Origin: Rhodophyticola porphyridii
GTDB taxonomy: Bacteria; Pseudomonadota; Alphaproteobacteria; Rhodobacterales; Rhodobacteraceae
Assembly (NCBI RefSeq): GCF_003688285.1
Contig: NZ_RCNT01000001.1
Span: 682,001 to 746,000 of the forward strand
Length of the DNA stretch: 64,000 bases
Direction: 5' to 3'
Part shown: piece after piece, positions 51,331 through 60,079 of the stretch
Layout: every line of letters starts with the position of its first letter
How positions within the stretch are numbered: the stretch's first letter is position 1
The notes under the pieces: generated by a model
What the model saw: only the letters and a program-made list of their open reading frames with translations
Databases searched by the model: none
Told to the model about the DNA's origin: nothing
Position numbers and translations under genes: made by a program

Positions 51331-52584
51331 CTAGCCGGTGGCGGCTTCTGACAGCATCGCATTGAAGAGTCCGCTGCCCAGTTTCACGATATCTTTGCGC
51401 AACGGGTTTTTCTTTGCCATTTCGGCCAGAGGTACGCCGTGGTCGGCACATTGCGTGATCTGCTTGGCACCATCGGACAATTGCGTCGAAATCTTCACGC
51501 CAAGGCTGTCCGCCAGACGTTTGACGCGGGATTTCCCGTTCAGATCCAGGCTTTTCGGGGCGCGGTTCAGAACGAAATTCACCTTTTCAAGCGGCAGATC
51601 CTCTGACCGCAGCGCCTTGATGAAGCGCATCGCGTTCTGGGCCGAGCGCATGTCCAGTTCCAGCATGGCGAAGAACACATCCGTCCGGTGAAGGATCGTT
51701 TCGGTCCACTGCACGATCGTGGTCGGCATGTCGATGATGACGATGTCGAAGCATTCGGTGGCGAGGTTCAGAATCGCCTCCACATCCTCTGGGCCGATCA
51801 TGTCGAGCGGAATGATCTCCGCCGGCGCAGTGAAGACCGACATTTTGCCGTGGTAATCCACCAGCGCCTGCTTAAACGCGTCCACATCCATGCTCTGGCT
51901 GTCCGACAGCACTTCGAGGATCACCTCGCGGCGTGGCAGATCAAGGAATGTGGAGGCCGAGCCGAACTGAAGATCCAGGTCGATCAGGCAGACCGACGGA
52001 GATTTCTTCTTGTCGATATTGGCCAGTTCCCACGCAAGATTGACTGCCAGCGTGGTGGCCCCGGTGCCGCCGGCAAGGCTTTGCACCGCGAAGATCGCCG
52101 AGCGGCCCTCCAGACGCGGGGACGGGTCGATGGTCGCTCCGCTTTGCGGCGGGGCGGGCAGCCTTACCACGGGTTCGGGTTCGCGGATCCTCTTTATCGC
52201 GTCGTGCAACGCACGTTCGGGCAGGGGGTACGGCACGAAATCATCCGCCCCCAGCTTCAGAAGCTGGTGCAGACCCTGCGTGCTGAGATCGTCGGCGATC
52301 AGGATGACCTTGATGTCTTTTTCCTTCGCGCCGCGAATGATCTCGCCGATCAGGCCGATATCGCCCTCGTCGCTCTGATCCACGGCGATGGCCACGAACT
52401 CCAGCTCGCCGGATTCGGTCTGGTCAAGAAAGGCGCGGGCTTCCTCAAGGTGCAGATCGCCCCAGGATTCACCCAGTTCGGCTTCCATGTCATCGATCAG
52501 CAGATCGAATTTCTGAACATCCCGGGATATCGTGGAAGCCACGATCGGCGCGGGGTCTGATTTCAGCGCAAGTCCGCCACTCAT
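51331..52584 (-). CDS. cpaE: Pilus localisation protein CpaE/TadZ
   Basis: A 417-residue protein with an N-terminal receiver-like domain (KVILIADDLSTQGLHQLLKL) and a C-terminal ParA/MinD-like domain (IFAVQSLAGGTGATTLAVNL, IDLDLQFGSASTFLDLPRRE, FDIVIIDMPTTIVQWTETIL). The P-loop lacks the usual catalytic lysine (GGTGATT), as in many CpaE/TadZ proteins. It helps place the pilus at the cell pole. It starts its own transcript unit, separated from the OmpA gene by a terminator. Confidence 0.92.
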   Translation of the reverse strand: MSGGLALKSDPAPIVASTISRDVQKFDLLIDDMEAELGESWGDLHLEEARAFLDQTESGELEFVAIAVDQSDEGDIGLIGEIIRGAKEKDIKVILIADDLSTQGLHQLLKLGADDFVPYPLPERALHDAIKRIREPEPVVRLPAPPQSGATIDPSPRLEGRSAIFAVQSLAGGTGATTLAVNLAWELANIDKKKSPSVCLIDLDLQFGSASTFLDLPRREVILEVLSDSQSMDVDAFKQALVDYHGKMSVFTAPAEIIPLDMIGPEDVEAILNLATECFDIVIIDMPTTIVQWTETILHRTDVFFAMLELDMRSAQNAMRFIKALRSEDLPLEKVNFVLNRAPKSLDLNGKSRVKRLADSLGVKISTQLSDGAKQITQCADHGVPLAEMAKKNPLRKDIVKLGSGLFNAMLSEAATG

Positions 52585-52771
52585 TCCTCAATTCCCATAT
52601 TGCCTGACTTCGCCAGGTTCTGTAGCCACCCGGGCCCTGCATGTTTTTGCCGGGTCAGATGGGCCAGGGTCATTTCCGCGCTGCTCGGATGCGGAATCGC
52701 CCCATGCCTTGGAACTGTTTTGGCTGCTAAAATGGGCAACAATACGACCAAATTGCCCAAACTATTGGGAA

Positions 52772-52798
52772 ATCGCCACGCCGGTTAGGCGTGGCGAT
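52772..52798 (-). terminator. Terminator between the OmpA gene and cpaE
   Basis: A perfect 11-bp stem (atcgccacgcc / ggcgtggcgat) with a 5-base loop, just past the OmpA-gene stop, followed by TTT on the minus strand. It splits the tad locus into at least two units; the 187 bases further on toward cpaE must then carry a promoter. Confidence 0.65.
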
Positions 52799-52812
52799 CA
52801 ACAGGTGCGAGG

Positions 52813-53433
52813 CTACTCTTCCGCCGCTCCTGCGCTGCCGCTGGCATAGGCCCTATAGACGATTGCCGCATATCGGCCATCAAGAACCATCGGGTTGTCC
52901 TGCACGAACCCGCTGACCTCTGTCACGGTCCGGCGATTGCGGCGTTCCCGGCCCTGGGTTGCAACGATCGGTTGTGTTTCCCCTAGGGAAACAAGGGCAT
53001 GGAGCCGGCTGCGGCTGATCCCCTGGCTGACCAGATAATTCACCGCGGCCCGCGCTCTGCGCAACCCGAGCTGGTGGTTGTAAGCCTGGCTGCCGACCAG
53101 ATCGGTGTGGCCGTACACGCTGAACTGAACCTCGGGGAACTGCCGGATCCAGGTCGCCTGTCGGCGGAGCGTGGTACGCGCGGCATCGTCAAGTTGCGCC
53201 GAATTGAACGCAAATGTGATGGTTGTGGGCACTTCGGCGGCGAATCGCTCCGCGAGGCTTTCGACGTAGCTGCGCTGACCGGACATCACGAGCACGTTGT
53301 TCATGGTCGGGTTGCCGAAGCCTCCCTCGTCCATGCGTCCGCCAGCCTGCCGGTCGAGGGTGGATGCGCAGCCGGCCAGCGCCAGGGCGGCAAGGGCGAA
53401 GACAGCGTATTTTGCGGGTGTCAGGATAGCCAT
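52813..53433 (-). CDS. OmpA-domain lipoprotein of the tad locus
   Basis: A 206-residue lipoprotein (lipobox ALALAGC, N-terminus MAILTPAKYAVFALAALALA) with a C-terminal OmpA/MotB peptidoglycan-binding domain: TTITFAFNSAQLDDAARTTL, FSVYGHTDLVGSQAYNHQLG and RERRNRRTVTEVSGFV. It occupies the RcpB-like position between secretin and ATPase, so it likely anchors the secretin to the cell wall. It ends in an Ala/Glu tail. Confidence 0.85.
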   Translation of the reverse strand: MAILTPAKYAVFALAALALAGCASTLDRQAGGRMDEGGFGNPTMNNVLVMSGQRSYVESLAERFAAEVPTTITFAFNSAQLDDAARTTLRRQATWIRQFPEVQFSVYGHTDLVGSQAYNHQLGLRRARAAVNYLVSQGISRSRLHALVSLGETQPIVATQGRERRNRRTVTEVSGFVQDNPMVLDGRYAAIVYRAYASGSAGAAEE

Positions 53434-53437
53434 CTGC

Positions 53438-54820
53438 TTACTCCATCACATAGCCGTAGGAGCCACCGAAATCCTGCTGCGCCACATCGGCCGCGGCAGA
53501 TCCCGCACGGTTCGCGCCGGCGACCCTGCCGTTCAGGAACAGTTCCCTCTCGGTCGGGATCGCAACCCTGTCCGTCGGCAGCGCCAGAGCCTCACCGCGG
53601 GTCGGAGACACCAGATGCGCGGTCACGATGACGACCAGTTCGCTTTGCTCACGCTGATAGTTGGTGCTGCGGAAAAGCGCGCCCAGAACCGGGATGTCGC
53701 CAAGCCACGGCACCTGACCGATGGAGTCGCGGAAATCGTCCTGCAGAAGGCCCGCGATGGCAAAGCTTTCACCATCCCGCATCTCGACGGTCGTACTGGC
53801 GGACCGGGTGCTGAGCGACGGGATCTGGTTGCCTGCAATCGCCGTGGTTTGCCCGATGGAGGAGATTTCCGTTGCAAGCACCAGATTGATCACGCCATCA
53901 CCCACGACTGTCGGTGTGAAGTTCAGGTCGATCCCGAAGGGCTTGAACTCGATACCGATACCATCGTCGCTTTGCGTGGGGATCGGAAATTCACCACCTG
54001 CAAAGAAGCTTGCTTCCTGCCCCGACAAGGCCGAAAGGTTCGGCTCGGCCAGGGTGCGCACCATGCCGTTGGTCTCCAACGCCTCAAGGAGGATGCCGAA
54101 TTGGGCGCTGCCAGATCCGAAAGTGATCCCGAGTACCCCGTTCGCACCATCGAGAGTTGGGTTGATTACTGCAGCCGGGAAGTTCGCTGCTGCGCTGCCC
54201 GATCCGAACCGCACATCGCCTCTGTTGGCGCCGAAGCTGGTGGAGAGGTTTTGACGGACACTCCGCGACATCTCGGCAAAACGCACCTGTAACATCACCT
54301 GTTGCGTGCCGCCGACCATCATCAGGTTGGAGACACGTCCGGGCGCGTAGCGCTCGGCCAGTTCCAGGGCCCGTTCGACAGCACGGCCGGAACTGACGAT
54401 ACCGGACAGCACGATGCCGTCATTTGCGGTGCGTACCTCGACGGGTTCACCATGCAGGATGTCGCGCAAACGCTCCCGCAGCTCTGCCACATCCGGGACG
54501 ACCTGAACCTCGACATTCGCGATCAGGCCGCCATCGACGCCCAGAAGCGTCATCGTGGTCCGGCCCGGGGCGCGGCCCAGAACATAGATCGTGCGCTCCG
54601 ACAATGTCACCATATCCGCGATTGCGGGGTTCGCGACCGAAATCTCTGCGAAAATGGCTTCGCTTTCCACCACGACGGCCCGGTTCATCGGAACCCTCAG
54701 CGAGGTGGAGGTGCTGCCTTCGAGAACGCGCAGCGTCTGTGCCTGAATGCCGACAGGCAATACTACCAACGCAAGGGCGCAGCCGATCAGGCCTGCCCGG
54801 ATAAGGGTCATAAAGCTCAT
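53438..54820 (-). CDS. cpaC: Outer-membrane secretin RcpA/CpaC
   Basis: A 460-residue secretin with a signal peptide (LIRAGLIGCALALVVLPVGI). The N-terminal pilus-secretin part includes PMNRAVVVESEAIFAEISVA and RTIYVLGRAPGRTTMTLLGV, then a BON-like domain (VEVRTANDGIVLSGIVSSGR), then the secretin domain with VRTLAEPNLSALSGQEASFF, AGGEFPIPTQSDDGIGIEFK and VPWLGDIPVLGALFRSTNYQ. It forms the pore through which the pilus passes. The OmpA-lipoprotein gene follows after 4 bases. Confidence 0.94.
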   Translation of the reverse strand: MSFMTLIRAGLIGCALALVVLPVGIQAQTLRVLEGSTSTSLRVPMNRAVVVESEAIFAEISVANPAIADMVTLSERTIYVLGRAPGRTTMTLLGVDGGLIANVEVQVVPDVAELRERLRDILHGEPVEVRTANDGIVLSGIVSSGRAVERALELAERYAPGRVSNLMMVGGTQQVMLQVRFAEMSRSVRQNLSTSFGANRGDVRFGSGSAAANFPAAVINPTLDGANGVLGITFGSGSAQFGILLEALETNGMVRTLAEPNLSALSGQEASFFAGGEFPIPTQSDDGIGIEFKPFGIDLNFTPTVVGDGVINLVLATEISSIGQTTAIAGNQIPSLSTRSASTTVEMRDGESFAIAGLLQDDFRDSIGQVPWLGDIPVLGALFRSTNYQREQSELVVIVTAHLVSPTRGEALALPTDRVAIPTERELFLNGRVAGANRAGSAAADVAQQDFGGSYGYVME

Positions 54821-54980
54821 TGTGATCCTGCCTCTCTGATCACGTTATGGGCCGATTTTTCGTGCCCGATTGGGCGCACCATGCCTCAATTCCGCTTTCC
54901 GCGCAAGAATCAGGGAGTTGCGGGTCGTTTCTTATGTGTTCAGGAAACCACGCGACCCAAGGTGTCGCGGCAAACGCAAT

Positions 54981-55006
54981 GCGGCCCCCAAGATGCTGGG
55001 GGCCGC
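54981..55006 (-). terminator. Hairpin in the cpaB-cpaC gap
   Basis: A perfect 10-bp stem (gcggccccca / tgggggccgc) with a 6-base loop lies 20 bases past the cpaB stop. T content beyond is modest, so it may give partial termination before cpaC. Confidence 0.5.
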
Positions 55007-55026
55007 GATCGTCTGTTTCGGAAAGC

Positions 55027-55848
55027 TCAGTTGGTGCAGGGTACAGGTATCACGACCACTTCGCCGCCCCGGCGGTTGCGGACCGTGCAGATCCGCGGGC
55101 CGGCTTCCTGCTCCACGGCAACGATACCCAGAAGCTGGTCCTGGTTGATCTCGACCGTCTCGCTGATCGTATCGTCGCCCACACCGACCAGCGCGAGCGT
55201 CAGGCGTCCGGTCGATTGCGCATGCGCCAGCGCCGCGATCTCTTCGGGCGGGGCTTCGACGGTGATCGTGCGGGCGATAGTCGGGTTGTTGCGATCCTCA
55301 TCCGCGATCTGATCGATTGCGATGATCTGCACATTGGACCGGATCAGCCGTGTGACGTTCTCCCCACGCGACGTGCCGGTCCAGTAGACATCAACCCGGT
55401 CGCCCGGACGCAGGAAGCCGGACACGCCCGAGGCCACATCGACCGACAGGGCGAAGGCGCGCATCCCGGCGCCAAGCCGAGAAGCCACGCCGGCATCCTC
55501 GCCGGGGGCGGTCACCTTGGAAATCAGCACCGGCTCGTCGCGCTCCATGACACGCAGAACGGTGCGCAACTCATCCGTGCCGGCGGGAAAAAGATCCTCC
55601 TGGCTGGTGAATGCGCCAAAAGGCACATGGCTTGCAGGCCATTGCACCGCTGTGACATCCTCGGGCCGCAGCACCTGGCCATAGCGCAGCTGCGTATTCA
55701 CCACGAAGACCTCGGTGGTCTGGATGATGGCATTGCTCTGATTGGCCAGTGCGCGTTGATACTGCGCAAACCGATCCTGCGCGACATAAACCGCAAATCC
55801 TGCCAAGGCGACGCCGACGATGAGGACAAGCCCGAAAATCACTCGCAT
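55027..55848 (-). CDS. cpaB: Pilus assembly protein CpaB/RcpC
   Basis: A 273-residue protein anchored by one N-terminal helix (MRVIFGLVLIVGVALAGFAV). The SAF domain VVNTQLRYGQVLRPEDVTAV and the RcpC-specific AFALSVDVASGVSGFLRPGD segment identify it, followed by DRVDVYWTGTS. It links the secretin and the inner-membrane machine. It lies 220 bases downstream of a pilin gene across a gap that holds two hairpins. Confidence 0.93.
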   Translation of the reverse strand: MRVIFGLVLIVGVALAGFAVYVAQDRFAQYQRALANQSNAIIQTTEVFVVNTQLRYGQVLRPEDVTAVQWPASHVPFGAFTSQEDLFPAGTDELRTVLRVMERDEPVLISKVTAPGEDAGVASRLGAGMRAFALSVDVASGVSGFLRPGDRVDVYWTGTSRGENVTRLIRSNVQIIAIDQIADEDRNNPTIARTITVEAPPEEIAALAHAQSTGRLTLALVGVGDDTISETVEINQDQLLGIVAVEQEAGPRICTVRNRRGGEVVVIPVPCTN

Positions 55849-55871
55849 GTCGTAGGTCCTTTTTTATCAGT

Positions 55872-55903
55872 GCGCGGCACAGGCCCGAAGACATGTGCCG
55901 CGC
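55872..55903. promoter_or_regulatory. Hairpin 2 in the flp-cpaB gap
   Basis: A perfect 10-bp stem (gcgcggcaca / tgtgccgcgc) with a 12-base loop, 23 bases upstream of cpaB. A T run follows on the plus strand only, so for the pilus transcript it is probably a structural element in the leader rather than a terminator. Confidence 0.4.
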
Positions 55904-55973
55904 GGTTTTCCGCTGATGATCATGGTTCGTAAATTGGGCAGAAACATGGTCCCGCGGCGGAGACATTGGGTCT

Positions 55974-56004
55974 GGCCGCCGAGATTTGCTTCCCCTCGGC
56001 GGCC
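55974..56004 (-). promoter_or_regulatory. Hairpin 1 after flp1
   Basis: A perfect 10-bp stem (ggccgccgag / ctcggcggcc) with an 11-base loop, about 65 bases past the flp1 stop. No T run. It may protect the pilin message or limit read-through into cpaB. Confidence 0.4.
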
Positions 56005-56068
56005 ATCCGCAATTTCACCTGGCATTCGAACGGTCCGGTACCTGTCGCCACGGTCCGGGCACGGCTTG

Positions 56069-56302
56069 TCACGGGGTGGTCGTTGTTTCCGTGAAGGTGA
56101 CGTTGTTGGCGAACGGATCGGTCAGCGGGTCCGTATCGGTCAGTGCCTGGCCGATATCGGTGGACAACTCTTCCATTCCGCCTGACACGACCGAGATCAC
56201 GGCGAGGCCAAGGCCGACCAAAGCGGCGGTCAGAACGACCCAGTCGACGGTGACAGCACCGGACTCGTCGGCGAAAAAGGTCTTTGCATCGGTAAGTTTC
56301 AT
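56069..56302 (-). CDS. Flp/Fap-type IVb pilin 1
   Basis: A 77-residue prepilin: short basic leader, then FFADESGAVTVDWVVLTAAL, with cleavage expected after Gly15. The hydrophobic segment is ALVGLGLAVISVVSGGM. Thr/Asp-rich C-terminus (NVTFTETTTTP). The GGAG site 7 bases before the second in-frame ATG sets the start. The mature N-terminus has Asp5-Trp6 instead of the usual Glu5-Tyr6. It is the pilin nearest cpaB. Confidence 0.87.
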   Translation of the reverse strand: MKLTDAKTFFADESGAVTVDWVVLTAALVGLGLAVISVVSGGMEELSTDIGQALTDTDPLTDPFANNVTFTETTTTP

Positions 56303-56564
56303 GATTTGCTCCTGCATGGATGCTTGATTGGATCAGCCCGCGTCTTGCAGGCAGGCGCATTCTGCAGCCGGCACCTCGATGGGTGCGGTCTGTCTCGAAT
56401 TCGGCCAAGGCAGGAATGTGGCGGAGCGGCGGCTTGGCGTGGCCAATTCGCAAGTCTTTGAATCAAACTATGAGCTTTGCGGGGGCGTGAGGGCGCTCAA
56501 ACAGCAACGGGCGCCGACCCTGAAGGGTGACGCCCGCATACCTGTCTGTCCTGTCTTGAACGTG

Positions 56565-56765
56565 TTACTCGTTGAAACCGGTGCGGATATGGTCGGTCAT
56601 CAATTGCGTACGGATATCCTCCGACAGATCTTCCAAACCAGCACCCACCACATTCGTGACGGCCAGGCCAAGTCCCACCAAAGCGGCAGTTAAAACCACC
56701 CAATCGACACTTACGACGCCGCTCTCATCCTTAACAAAGGACGCGGCAAAATCGAGACTCGGCAT
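56565..56765 (-). CDS. Flp/Fap-type IVb pilin 2
   Basis: A 66-residue prepilin: AASFVKDESGVVSVDWVVLT then AALVGLGLAVTNVVGAGLED. Cleavage expected after Gly16. It shares the Asp-Trp variant of the mature N-terminus. A GGGGAGA site lies upstream of the inner ATG; the 48 residues of the longer frame are rejected. It has its own promoter space upstream (56766-56937). Confidence 0.85.
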   Translation of the reverse strand: MPSLDFAASFVKDESGVVSVDWVVLTAALVGLGLAVTNVVGAGLEDLSEDIRTQLMTDHIRTGFNE

Positions 56766-56937
56766 TCGGGATTCTCCCCAACGATAGTTAAGCGGGTCCG
56801 TAGACCCCAGAGCAGACAGGGGCAGAGTCGTGGCGAAATGCGGCGGGAATGTGTCAAAGTTGCGCGGTTCTGATGCATTTTTGACAAATTTGAGAACCAA
56901 TCTCGGCAAATTGTTACCTGAGCCGACACAACGAAAA

Positions 56938-56961
56938 AGCCGCGCCCGGTCGGGCGCGGCT
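56938..56961. terminator. Bidirectional terminator after flp3
   Basis: A stem agccgcgccc / gggcgcggct with a 4-base loop, followed by five Ts on the minus strand and a T-rich run on the plus strand. It separates pilin 3 from pilin 2. Confidence 0.85.
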
Positions 56962-57014
56962 ATTGTTTCTTTTTTCGAACAAGACCGCCGCTCAGGCGAA
57001 CCTGCCGCCGGGGA

Positions 57015-57245
57015 TTAGTCCGTGACAGGATCGTCGGAGTCATCTGCCGGCAAGGTGAAGTCATATGTGGTTGCGCCGGCCGTGCCCAGAGCGGTATCGA
57101 TGCTGTTTGCCACGTCGCCAACGCCACCGGACACAACGGCCATGACGGCCAGGCCGAGGCCCACGATGGCTGCGGTCAGCACGACCCAGTCAACGGTCAC
57201 GGCACCGGATTCGGATGCGATAAAGGTTTTCATCAGTTTGGTCAT
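57015..57245 (-). CDS. Flp/Fap-type IVb pilin 3
   Basis: A 76-residue prepilin: MTKLMKTFIASESGAVTVDW, cleavage after Gly14, then VVLTAAIVGLGLAVMAVVSG. The C-terminus is Thr/Asp-rich (TLPADDSDDPVTD), so the mature pilin is acidic. A GGAGA site lies about 9 bases before the ATG. It is monocistronic, closed by a strong terminator, and may be the main pilin. It shares Asp5-Trp6 with the other two. Confidence 0.87.
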   Translation of the reverse strand: MTKLMKTFIASESGAVTVDWVVLTAAIVGLGLAVMAVVSGGVGDVANSIDTALGTAGATTYDFTLPADDSDDPVTD

Positions 57246-57520
57246 AGTCTCTGTCTCCAGTTTTAACTTCGATTTCGAGTTTCCGTCAGTCTACCTGGTT
57301 GGCTCCTGCCCCTTAGGATGGTGATGTTTTCCCCCGAAAAGGCGGCGCAAATTGGGCGCTATCTGGCTTTTTATGAGAATTGTTCGCGGTTCTTTTAGGT
57401 TTCACTTACCCAAAAATCGGAAATCGCCGGATCCTGAGCCTATTGTTTCCGAACGGGGCGGAATCCGGCGACAATCCGTGCCCGGTGCAGGAGGGATTCC
57501 TTTCGGCGGCGCTTTCAGGC

Positions 57521-58381
57521 ATGGTGACAAAAAAGAGCAGCAGGTGTTCCGGACCCATGCGGATGATCGTTTTAGTGGTGGTGTGCATGCTGGCTGCGCC
57601 GGGGGCGATGCCGGTGTGGGCGCAATCTGCCGATCCGCCCCCTTTTCCTGAATTCACCTTTCGCAGGGTCACACCGCCCGCTCCGGGCCATACCGGGCCC
57701 AGGATTACCATTCAGATCGAACCGCAGGCCACACCCGCCGCGGCCCCCGCGCCGACGCCGCCTGACGGGGCGGCCCTTGCCGTGCCGAATGGTGTGGAGT
57801 GGTTCTGGGCCGAGGTGCCTGCCGATATGTCCGCCGGGGCGGGGCGGTTTCAGGCCGCGCTGGAGCATCTTTCGCTGTCGCCCGAAACCGCGGGGCTCGG
57901 CATCCCAAGATTGGAACAGCTGCGCGCATTGTCCGGCACCCATGGCGCCGATATCCTGCGGGCTACGGTGGGCACGCCGGTTTCTCCGGCGCTGGTTCTG
58001 GCAGTGATGTCGGTCGAATCCTCCGGCGCGACCGACGCGGTCAGTCATGCGGGCGCCCAGGGCCTGATGCAGCTTATCCCCGCCACGGCCGACCGGTTCG
58101 GGGTGGAGGATGCGTTCGACAGCACCCAGAATATCGTCGGCGGCGTCGCCTATCTCGCCTGGCTGATGGAGGAGTTCGACCGCGACCCGGTGCTGGTGCT
58201 GGCCGCCTATAACGCCGGCGAAGGAGCGGTCAGGGGCGCGGGCGGCGTGCCCGATTATGCCGAGACCCGGCGCTATGTTCCCAAGGTGCTGGCGACATGG
58301 GCGGTGACGCGGATGCTCTGTCTGACCCCACCCGATCTGATCTCGGATGGCTGCGTGTTCGAAACGATGACCGGCGGCTAG
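57521..58381 (+). CDS. Lytic transglycosylase
   Basis: A 286-residue exported SLT-domain protein. The signal peptide is MIVLVVVCMLAAPGAMPVWA. After a Pro-rich linker, the lysozyme-like domain shows SPALVLAVMSVESSGATDAV (catalytic Glu in ES-SGA), SHAGAQGLMQLIPATADRFG, and AAYNAGEGAVRGAGGVPDYA, YVPKVLATWAV. It cuts peptidoglycan glycan strands to give anhydro ends. It may open the wall for the pilus beside it, but is on the opposite strand. The start is uncertain: 57521 or 57557. Confidence 0.88.
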   Translation: MVTKKSSRCSGPMRMIVLVVVCMLAAPGAMPVWAQSADPPPFPEFTFRRVTPPAPGHTGPRITIQIEPQATPAAAPAPTPPDGAALAVPNGVEWFWAEVPADMSAGAGRFQAALEHLSLSPETAGLGIPRLEQLRALSGTHGADILRATVGTPVSPALVLAVMSVESSGATDAVSHAGAQGLMQLIPATADRFGVEDAFDSTQNIVGGVAYLAWLMEEFDRDPVLVLAAYNAGEGAVRGAGGVPDYAETRRYVPKVLATWAVTRMLCLTPPDLISDGCVFETMTGG

Positions 58382-58384
58382 CGC

Positions 58385-58666
58385 CTATTGGAACACATCT
58401 GCCCAGTCCGGGTGGCGGCGGAATTGCGATTTCACGAACGGGCAGAGCGGAACGATCCTGACGCCCTCCGCCCGTGCATCCGCCACCAGCCGCTCGACCA
58501 GCGCCGCGCCGGCCCCCGTCCCGCGCAACGCATCGGGCACACCGGTGTGATCGGCGATGATCAGCGTGGGCGAGGCGATGGAATAGGTCAGCTCCGCCTC
58601 GGCCCCGTCTTGTTGCAGGACATACCTGCCCTTGGAGCCCGCGATCTCCCGCGCGATCTCAGACAA
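58385..58666 (-). CDS. Small GNAT (YidJ/NATD1-like) acetyltransferase
   Basis: A 93-residue minimal GNAT of the CG/YidJ type: RYVLQQDGAEAELTYSIASP, a central IIADHTGVPDALRGTGAGAA acetyl-CoA loop and IVPLCPFVKSQFRRHPDWAD, whose Cys and Phe-x-x-His-Pro text is typical. Substrate unknown. Its start overlaps the scoB stop by 8 bases, so it is translated with the CoA-transferase genes. Confidence 0.85.
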   Translation of the reverse strand: MSEIAREIAGSKGRYVLQQDGAEAELTYSIASPTLIIADHTGVPDALRGTGAGAALVERLVADARAEGVRIVPLCPFVKSQFRRHPDWADVFQ

Positions 58667-59282
58667 TGGTCGCTTCGGTCGCGGCGCGGAGCTCGTCCTC
58701 GGTCACGCCTTCGGCGGTCTCGACGATCTTCAGTCCGCCCTCGACCACGTCCAGCACACCGAGATTGGTGATGATGCGGTCCACCACCCCCTTGCCCGTC
58801 AGCGGCAGGGTGCATTCGCGCAGAACCTTGCTGTCGCCATGCTTGTTGGTGTGGTCCATCACCACCACCACACGGCCCACGCCCGCCACGAGGTCCATCG
58901 CACCGCCCATGCCCTTGACCAGTTTGCCCGGGATCATCCAGTTGGCCAGATCGCCGTTTTCGGCCACTTCCATCGCGCCGAGGATCGCCGCGGCGATCTT
59001 GCCGCCGCGGATCATGCCGAAACTGGTGGCTGAATCAAAATAGCTTGTGCGGCGCAGTTCGGTAATCGTCTGCTTGCCCGCATTGATCAGGTCCGGGTCT
59101 TCCTCCCCCTCGAAGGGGAATGGGCCCATGCCCAGCATCCCGTTTTCCGATTGCAGCGTGATATCCTTGTCGCCGACGTAATTGGCCACAAGCGTCGGGA
59201 TGCCGATCCCGAGATTCACATACATGCCGTCTTCCAGCTCTTCCGCCGCGCGTGCGGCCATCTGATTGCGATCCCAGGGCAT
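58659..59282 (-). CDS. scoB: 3-oxoacid CoA-transferase subunit B
   Basis: A 207-residue subunit B. NQMAARAAEELEDGMYVNLG, GIGIPTLVANYVGDKDITLQ and the catalytic Glu in LQSENGMLGMGPFPFEGEED mark the family, followed by VKGMGGAMDLVAGVGRVVVV. With ScoA it moves CoA from succinyl-CoA to acetoacetate. The gene shares one base with the scoA stop. Confidence 0.94.
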   Translation of the reverse strand: MPWDRNQMAARAAEELEDGMYVNLGIGIPTLVANYVGDKDITLQSENGMLGMGPFPFEGEEDPDLINAGKQTITELRRTSYFDSATSFGMIRGGKIAAAILGAMEVAENGDLANWMIPGKLVKGMGGAMDLVAGVGRVVVVMDHTNKHGDSKVLRECTLPLTGKGVVDRIITNLGVLDVVEGGLKIVETAEGVTEDELRAATEATIV

Positions 59283-59986
59283 CAGGCTTCCTCCCGCTTG
59301 CGCACCGTGCGCTGTTCGATCCGTTTCTCATGTTCGCCCTGGATCAGGCGATGCACATAGATCCCCGGCAGGTGAATCTTGTCGGGGTCGAGGCTGCCAA
59401 GCGGGACGATCTCCTCCACCTCCGCCACACAGACCTTGCCGCACATGGCCGCAGGCGGGTTGAAGTTGCGCGCGGTCTTGCGGAAGACCAGATTGCCCGT
59501 CTCATCCGCTTTCCACGCCTTGACGATGGAGAGATCCGCGAAAATGCCCTCTTCAAGGATGTAATCCTCGCCCCGGAAGGATTTTACCTCCTTGCCCTCG
59601 GCGATCACGGTGCCCACGCCCGTTTTGGTATAGAAGCCGGGGATGCCACACCCGCCCGCGCGCATGCGCTCGGCGAGCGTGCCCTGCGGGTTGAATTCCA
59701 GTTCCAGTTCACCGCTCAGATACTGGCGCATGAATTCGGCGTTTTCACCCACGTAGGAGCTCATCATCTTCCGGATCTGCCGCGTATCAAGCAGCTTGCC
59801 CAGGCCAAAGCCGTCAACGCCCGCGTTGTTGGAGGCCACCGTCAGGTCTTTCACGCCGCTTTCCACGATTCCGTCGATCAGAAGCTCGGGTATGCCGCAA
59901 AGGCCAAAGCCGCCCGCCGCGATCAGCATCCCGTCAAACAAGAGCCCGTCCAGCGCTTCGCTTGCCGAGCCGTATACCTTTTTCAT
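59282..59986 (-). CDS. scoA: 3-oxoacid CoA-transferase subunit A
   Basis: A 234-residue subunit [61 protein letters not shown] and [20 protein letters not shown]. It supplies the CoA-binding half of the enzyme and works in ketone-body or poly-hydroxybutyrate-linked metabolism. A GGGGAG site precedes the inner ATG; 21 upstream residues are rejected. Confidence 0.94.
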   Translation of the reverse strand: MKKVYGSASEALDGLLFDGMLIAAGGFGLCGIPELLIDGIVESGVKDLTVASNNAGVDGFGLGKLLDTRQIRKMMSSYVGENAEFMRQYLSGELELEFNPQGTLAERMRAGGCGIPGFYTKTGVGTVIAEGKEVKSFRGEDYILEEGIFADLSIVKAWKADETGNLVFRKTARNFNPPAAMCGKVCVAEVEEIVPLGSLDPDKIHLPGIYVHRLIQGEHEKRIEQRTVRKREEA

Positions 59987-60079
59987 GAGCAGCCGCTCCC
60001 CATCCTGGCAATTCTGCCGCAAACTGGCCCGTGCCGTTGGGGAAGTCAACGCAGACCGCGCCGCGCTGCGGCAAGCGGT

